Of a stretch of 64,000 nt of DNA, positions 61,636 to 64,000 are shown one piece after another; positions within the stretch are counted from its first letter, which is position 1; each line of letters opens with the position of its first letter. Origin of the DNA: Halopiger djelfimassiliensis. Its GTDB lineage: Archaea > Halobacteriota > Halobacteria > Halobacteriales > Natrialbaceae. Under the pieces are notes generated by a model, which worked only from the letters and a program-made list of their open reading frames with translations, did no database searches and was not told where the DNA came from. The DNA is taken from the NCBI RefSeq assembly GCF_000455365.1, contig NZ_HG315685.1, positions 25,006 through 89,005 on the forward strand, written 5' to 3'. The translations under genes were made by a program, and so were the position numbers.

Positions 61636-61661
61636 TTTAGGTTTGCCTAAACGCCGTTTAG
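61636..61661 (-). promoter_or_regulatory. Iron-box-like dyad with a second overlapping dyad
   Basis: TTTAGG-TTTG-CCTAAA at 61636-61651, with the same arms as the dyad at 59532. A second inverted repeat, CTAAACG-C-CGTTTAG (61647-61661), overlaps its right arm. Both lie just before the permease ATG at 61631. Two regulator dimers might bind side by side. Confidence 0.6.
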
Positions 61662-61719
61662 TAGTTGCGATTATCATTTTTGGGTCGACCGGCGACAGGT
61701 GTGGCTCCGGTGGAATCGG

Positions 61720-62085
61720 CTATTCGACCAGTTCGATTTCGTCGTCTCCGTTCGGCACGGCACAGATGAACGCGCCCTGCTCGTCGCCGTCGTTGCGGTA
61801 CCAGTGGACCGTGCCGGCGGGGATCAAAAGCGAGTCGCCGGGTTGGACGTCGTAGGTTTCCTCGCCGATACCGACCGTATACTCGCCCTCGAGCACGTAC
61901 TGTTCGTGCTCGACGGCGTTCGTGTGTTCCGGAACCTCGGCCCCGGGCTCGAGGACGAACCGTCGAATCGCGAAGTTCGGCGCGCCGTGATCGTCCGCGA
62001 TCAACACGCCCTTCTCGAGGCCGTCAGCGGCGTCGACGGTCTCGTACTCGATCTCGTCACCGCGTCGGAGCAGCGGGTCGGTCAT
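61720..62085 (-). CDS. Cupin-domain protein
   Basis: A 121-residue single cupin. The two motifs are PGAEVPEHTNAVEHEQYVLE (His, His, Glu metal ligands) and GDSLLIPAGTVHWYRN (His). The glycine-rich strand GEYTVGIGEETYDVQPGD lies between them. Such small cupins bind a metal and may be regulators or enzymes; substrate unknown. ATG 62085 is preferred to one eight codons earlier. It is upstream of the iron operon on the same strand but about 60 bp from its control region. Confidence 0.88.
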   Translation of the reverse strand: MTDPLLRRGDEIEYETVDAADGLEKGVLIADDHGAPNFAIRRFVLEPGAEVPEHTNAVEHEQYVLEGEYTVGIGEETYDVQPGDSLLIPAGTVHWYRNDGDEQGAFICAVPNGDDEIELVE

Positions 62086-62209
62086 ATCTCGAGTCGGTGG
62101 TGTATCCACAAAACCGTCGGGGATTTGTCGGTGTCAGATCGAGCCACAACGCCGTCGCTCACCGGTATAAAATACTGCAATCAAGTGCCGATACTGCTTC
62201 GAATTCGCC

Positions 62210-62404
62210 TTACAGGCGCTCGACGTTCGTCGCGCGGGGGCCCTTGGGGGCCTGCTCGATTTCGAACTCGAGCTCCTGTCCTTCTTCCAGGTCCGGGCCG
62301 CCGATGTCTTCCATGTGGAAGAACACGTCGTCGTCCGCGTCCTCAGTCTCGATGAATCCGTAGCCGCCAGTGTCGTTGAAGAAATCAACGGTTCCTTTCG
62401 CCAT
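62210..62404 (-). CDS. cspA: Cold-shock-domain protein (CspA-like)
   Basis: A 64-residue protein of the cold-shock fold. RNP1 is GGYGFIETEDADDDVFFHME (with the GFI..ED..DVFFH pattern), and the end is EIEQAPKGPRATNVERL. It binds single-stranded nucleic acid and may act as an RNA chaperone. Acidic residues replace some surface Lys, as expected in a halophile. It has its own start at 62404; the longer open frame upstream is not protein-like. Confidence 0.92.
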   Translation of the reverse strand: MAKGTVDFFNDTGGYGFIETEDADDDVFFHMEDIGGPDLEEGQELEFEIEQAPKGPRATNVERL

Positions 62405-62520
62405 TGCTTCTAAAGAGAGCAGTTCGGTACTGATAAACCCTCCGACTCTATTCGCCCACTGATTTCGAAATTGCCTTCCGGTCGCCTGCCCCTCGCTGCC
62501 GTCGGTTCGATCGGAACCGA

Positions 62521-62739
62521 TCAAACGTCTTCGCTGTCCTCCAGTCGGCGGACGGTTACGGAGACGAAATACACCAGCATGAACAGGGCAAAGCCGACGA
62601 CGAGGCCGCCGAGTTCCCGAGTCCCGACGTTCGACGGCGAAACGACCGCGAGCACCGCGAGTCCGGCAACGAACACTGCAATCGTGAAGAGACCGATAGC
62701 GTAGTAGAATCCGAGATCGGACTCGAGGAGTCGTCGCAT
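62521..62739 (-). CDS. Hypothetical two-helix membrane protein (72 aa)
   Basis: MRRLLESDLGFYYAIGLFTI begins the first helix (through AVFVAGLAVLAVV), and ELGGLVVGFALFMLVYFVSV is the second, with an acidic tail. No family recognised. It lies between cspA (117 bp away on the same strand) and the divergent Lrp-type regulator. Confidence 0.6.
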   Translation of the reverse strand: MRRLLESDLGFYYAIGLFTIAVFVAGLAVLAVVSPSNVGTRELGGLVVGFALFMLVYFVSVTVRRLEDSEDV

Positions 62740-62852
62740 GCCCGGTGTGTATCGGTGGGAAAGCAAAACGTTACCGACACGGACGAACCTCGACCGTCTG
62801 CGCCCGTCCGAACCGGCGAAGTTCCTTAATGCATCGTGAATAAACGAACCGT

Positions 62853-63317
62853 ATGACGGAGTACGAACTCGATGCGATCGATCGAGAAATCCTCTACGCG
62901 TTACAGGAGGAGGCACGGAACCTCTCGTCCAGTGAGATCGCCGAACGGACCGACGCCTCCTCGAGTACGGTCCGCAAGCGCATCCAGCGCCTCGAGTCGG
63001 AGGGAGTCATCAAGGGCTACAGCGCGAACATCGATTACACGAAATCCGGCTACCCGATCCGGATGCTCCTTTTCTGTTCGGCACCGATCCCGGACCGCGG
63101 CGAGTACATCGACGACGTCCTCGAGATCCCCGGTGTCGTCTCCGTCCAGGAACTGGTGACCGGCGAACAGAACCTGCTCGTGACGGCCGTCGGGGAGACG
63201 GACCGGGATATCACGCCGGTCGCTCAGGAGATCTCGGACATGGGGCTGACGATCACCGACGAGGTACTCGTCCGCAGCCAGCGGTCCACCTCGTTCGACG
63301 AATTCTCGTCACAGTAG
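62853..63317 (+). CDS. Lrp/AsnC-family regulator
   Basis: A 154-residue regulator. The HTH is at the N-terminus: LDAIDREILYALQEEARNLS, then SSEIAERTDASSSTVRKRIQ and the GVIKGYSANIDYTKSGYPIR linker. The C-terminal RAM-like domain is present but short (VVSVQELVTGEQNLLVTAVG). It binds DNA as an oligomer and may respond to an amino acid. A promoter-like AT-rich stretch lies upstream (TTCCTTAATGCATCG, about 62821-62835). Confidence 0.9.
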   Translation: MTEYELDAIDREILYALQEEARNLSSSEIAERTDASSSTVRKRIQRLESEGVIKGYSANIDYTKSGYPIRMLLFCSAPIPDRGEYIDDVLEIPGVVSVQELVTGEQNLLVTAVGETDRDITPVAQEISDMGLTITDEVLVRSQRSTSFDEFSSQ

Positions 63318-63363
63318 GCGGCTGAAATCGCCGACCCGGTTCCGAGTGCTCGACGCTCACACG

Positions 63364-63391
63364 GCAGAACCGCCGCCGGTAGCGGTTCTGC
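63364..63391. terminator. GC-rich hairpin after the Lrp-type gene
   Basis: GCAGAACCGC (63364-63373) and GCGGTTCTGC (63382-63391) form a perfect 10-bp stem with an 8-base loop. It lies about 47 bp after the regulator's stop codon. No T-run follows, so it may be a weak or structure-only terminator. The rest of the 300-bp gap to 63616 has a TATA-like CCTATAATAACC near 63499-63510 but no gene. Confidence 0.45.
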
Positions 63392-63615
63392 TGCCGTTCT
63401 CCGTCCGGTCTTCGCCCGGTCGCCGTCCGCTCGAGCCCGTATTCACTGAGTAGTACTCCGTATTACGCTAGGTGTCGAACGATTTGTTCGAACCGAAGCC
63501 TATAATAACCGCATCGTTCATAATTTGGCTGAAGACGACCAGCATAGCAAGTGTTGCCGCAAACACCGAGCGACGACGAGCGGGACACTCCGTGCTGGTC
63601 TCCCTGAACCGAAGC

Positions 63616-64000
63616 ATGAGCGGTAAACCAACATCCGACGACGATGTCGCACAACTCTCCGAACCGACGCCGCCGACCTCGCTCGTCGCTCGAGCGGCGA
63701 CCCGGATCGTCTGGGCGCTTTTCCTCTGTAGCGTCGGCGTTCTCGCGCTTGCGGCCCGATCCGGCACCGAGTGGGCGTTCGCGGGCGTCCTCCGGATCGA
63801 CGGCCTGACGACGGTGATGTGGGCCGTGGTGTCGTTCTTTAGCGGGATCGTCCACAGCTACTCCCGCCGCTACATGGCGGGCGACAGCGACATCGATCGC
63901 TTCTACTACCGGGTCCTCGGTTTCACCCTCGCCGTCATGACGCTGGCCGCGGCGAATCACGTCGCGCTGTTCGTCGCCGCGTGGCTGGCGATGGGACTGC
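63616..64000 (+). CDS. NuoL/DabB-like proton-conducting subunit, 3' end outside the window
   Basis: The first 128 codons are inside the window. After a soluble N-terminus come hydrophobic segments: TRIVWALFLCSVGVLALAAR, DGLTTVMWAVVSFFSGIVHS, then RFYYRVLGFTLAVMTLAAAN and HVALFVAAWLAMGL at the edge. The YSRRYMAGD stretch is typical of NADH-quinone oxidoreductase subunit 5-like proteins and of DabB, which pairs with DabA (DUF2309) for inorganic-carbon uptake in many microbes. Whether this is DabB, MnhA or NuoL depends on the neighbour beyond the edge. Another in-frame GTG lies upstream. Confidence 0.75.
   Translation, partial: MSGKPTSDDDVAQLSEPTPPTSLVARAATRIVWALFLCSVGVLALAARSGTEWAFAGVLRIDGLTTVMWAVVSFFSGIVHSYSRRYMAGDSDIDRFYYRVLGFTLAVMTLAAANHVALFVAAWLAMGL

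Overview
The window is a stretch of haloarchaeal (class Halobacteria) chromosome. The DNA is GC-rich and the predicted proteins are strongly acidic, in keeping with a salt-in lifestyle. The information-processing genes are archaeal: a thermosome subunit, TFIIB, MCM, an Orc1/Cdc6 protein, SUI1/eIF1, RIO1 and a KH-domain protein. Exported proteins carry twin-arginine lipoprotein signals. Genes start a short distance behind TATA boxes, often with almost no leader. Several genes of bacterial origin that are common in haloarchaea are also present (NAD-dependent DNA ligase, UvrB, UvrC). I cannot assign a genus from the sequence alone.

Layout. 0-3.3 kb: a probable decapitated TrkA-C gene beside an orphan C-terminal fragment, then LarE and a broken small gene. 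3.3-9.6 kb: a GCS2-family glutamate-cysteine ligase, two ferritin-like YciE/YciF proteins, a MOSC protein and a tandem-nitroreductase (SagB/ThcOx-like) protein. 9.6-18.7 kb: a MutS-like ATPase with an N-terminal helix-hairpin-helix, an Orc1/Cdc6 protein, a TrkA-C membrane protein, paired DUF2267 genes, UvrB, an IS200/IS605-type 3' remnant and a TFIIB. 18.9-26.6 kb: DUF2071, a sugar MFS porter, an alanine dehydrogenase/ornithine cyclodeaminase homologue, and an orphan sugar-binding Tat lipoprotein facing a methyl-accepting transducer. 26.7-28.6 kb: a CatE-CatD-CatR-like catechol/quinone module. 29-37.8 kb: thermosome, KH protein, phosphoesterase, TrpS, 5'-nucleotidase-like lipoprotein, RIO1 and NhaC. 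37.9-42.3 kb: ferredoxin, SBP56/methanethiol-oxidase-like protein, ferredoxin, then NAD-dependent DNA ligase. 42.4-50.2 kb: GNAT proteins, an ArsA/Get3 ATPase, an ABC-2 exporter, UvrC, and SUI1 with a 70-bp tandem duplication at its 3' end. 50.3-54.4 kb: MCM interrupted by a 642-residue intein. 54.5-64 kb: small proteins, tRNA-Pro(TGG), a zinc-containing helicase, a siderophore-iron ABC system under two iron-box-like dyads, cupin, CspA, an Lrp-type regulator, and the start of a NuoL/DabB-like subunit cut by the window edge.

Most notable systems. First, a sugar-binding lipoprotein without ABC permease or ATPase genes is divergent from a chemotaxis transducer across an AT-rich, dyad-dense spacer; this resembles the BasB-BasT and CosB-CosT logic of Halobacterium, and the spacer shares a 13-mer with the promoter region of the nearby sugar porter. 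Second, an SBP56-type protein sits between two paralogous plant-type [2Fe-2S] ferredoxins. Third, the MCM intein, placed at the Walker B region, carries two related helix-turn-helix units, the second of which seems to be inserted in the C-terminal splicing region. Fourth, an archaeal counterpart of the Bacillus CatDE/CatR quinone-response locus has nested inverted repeats between the divergent genes.
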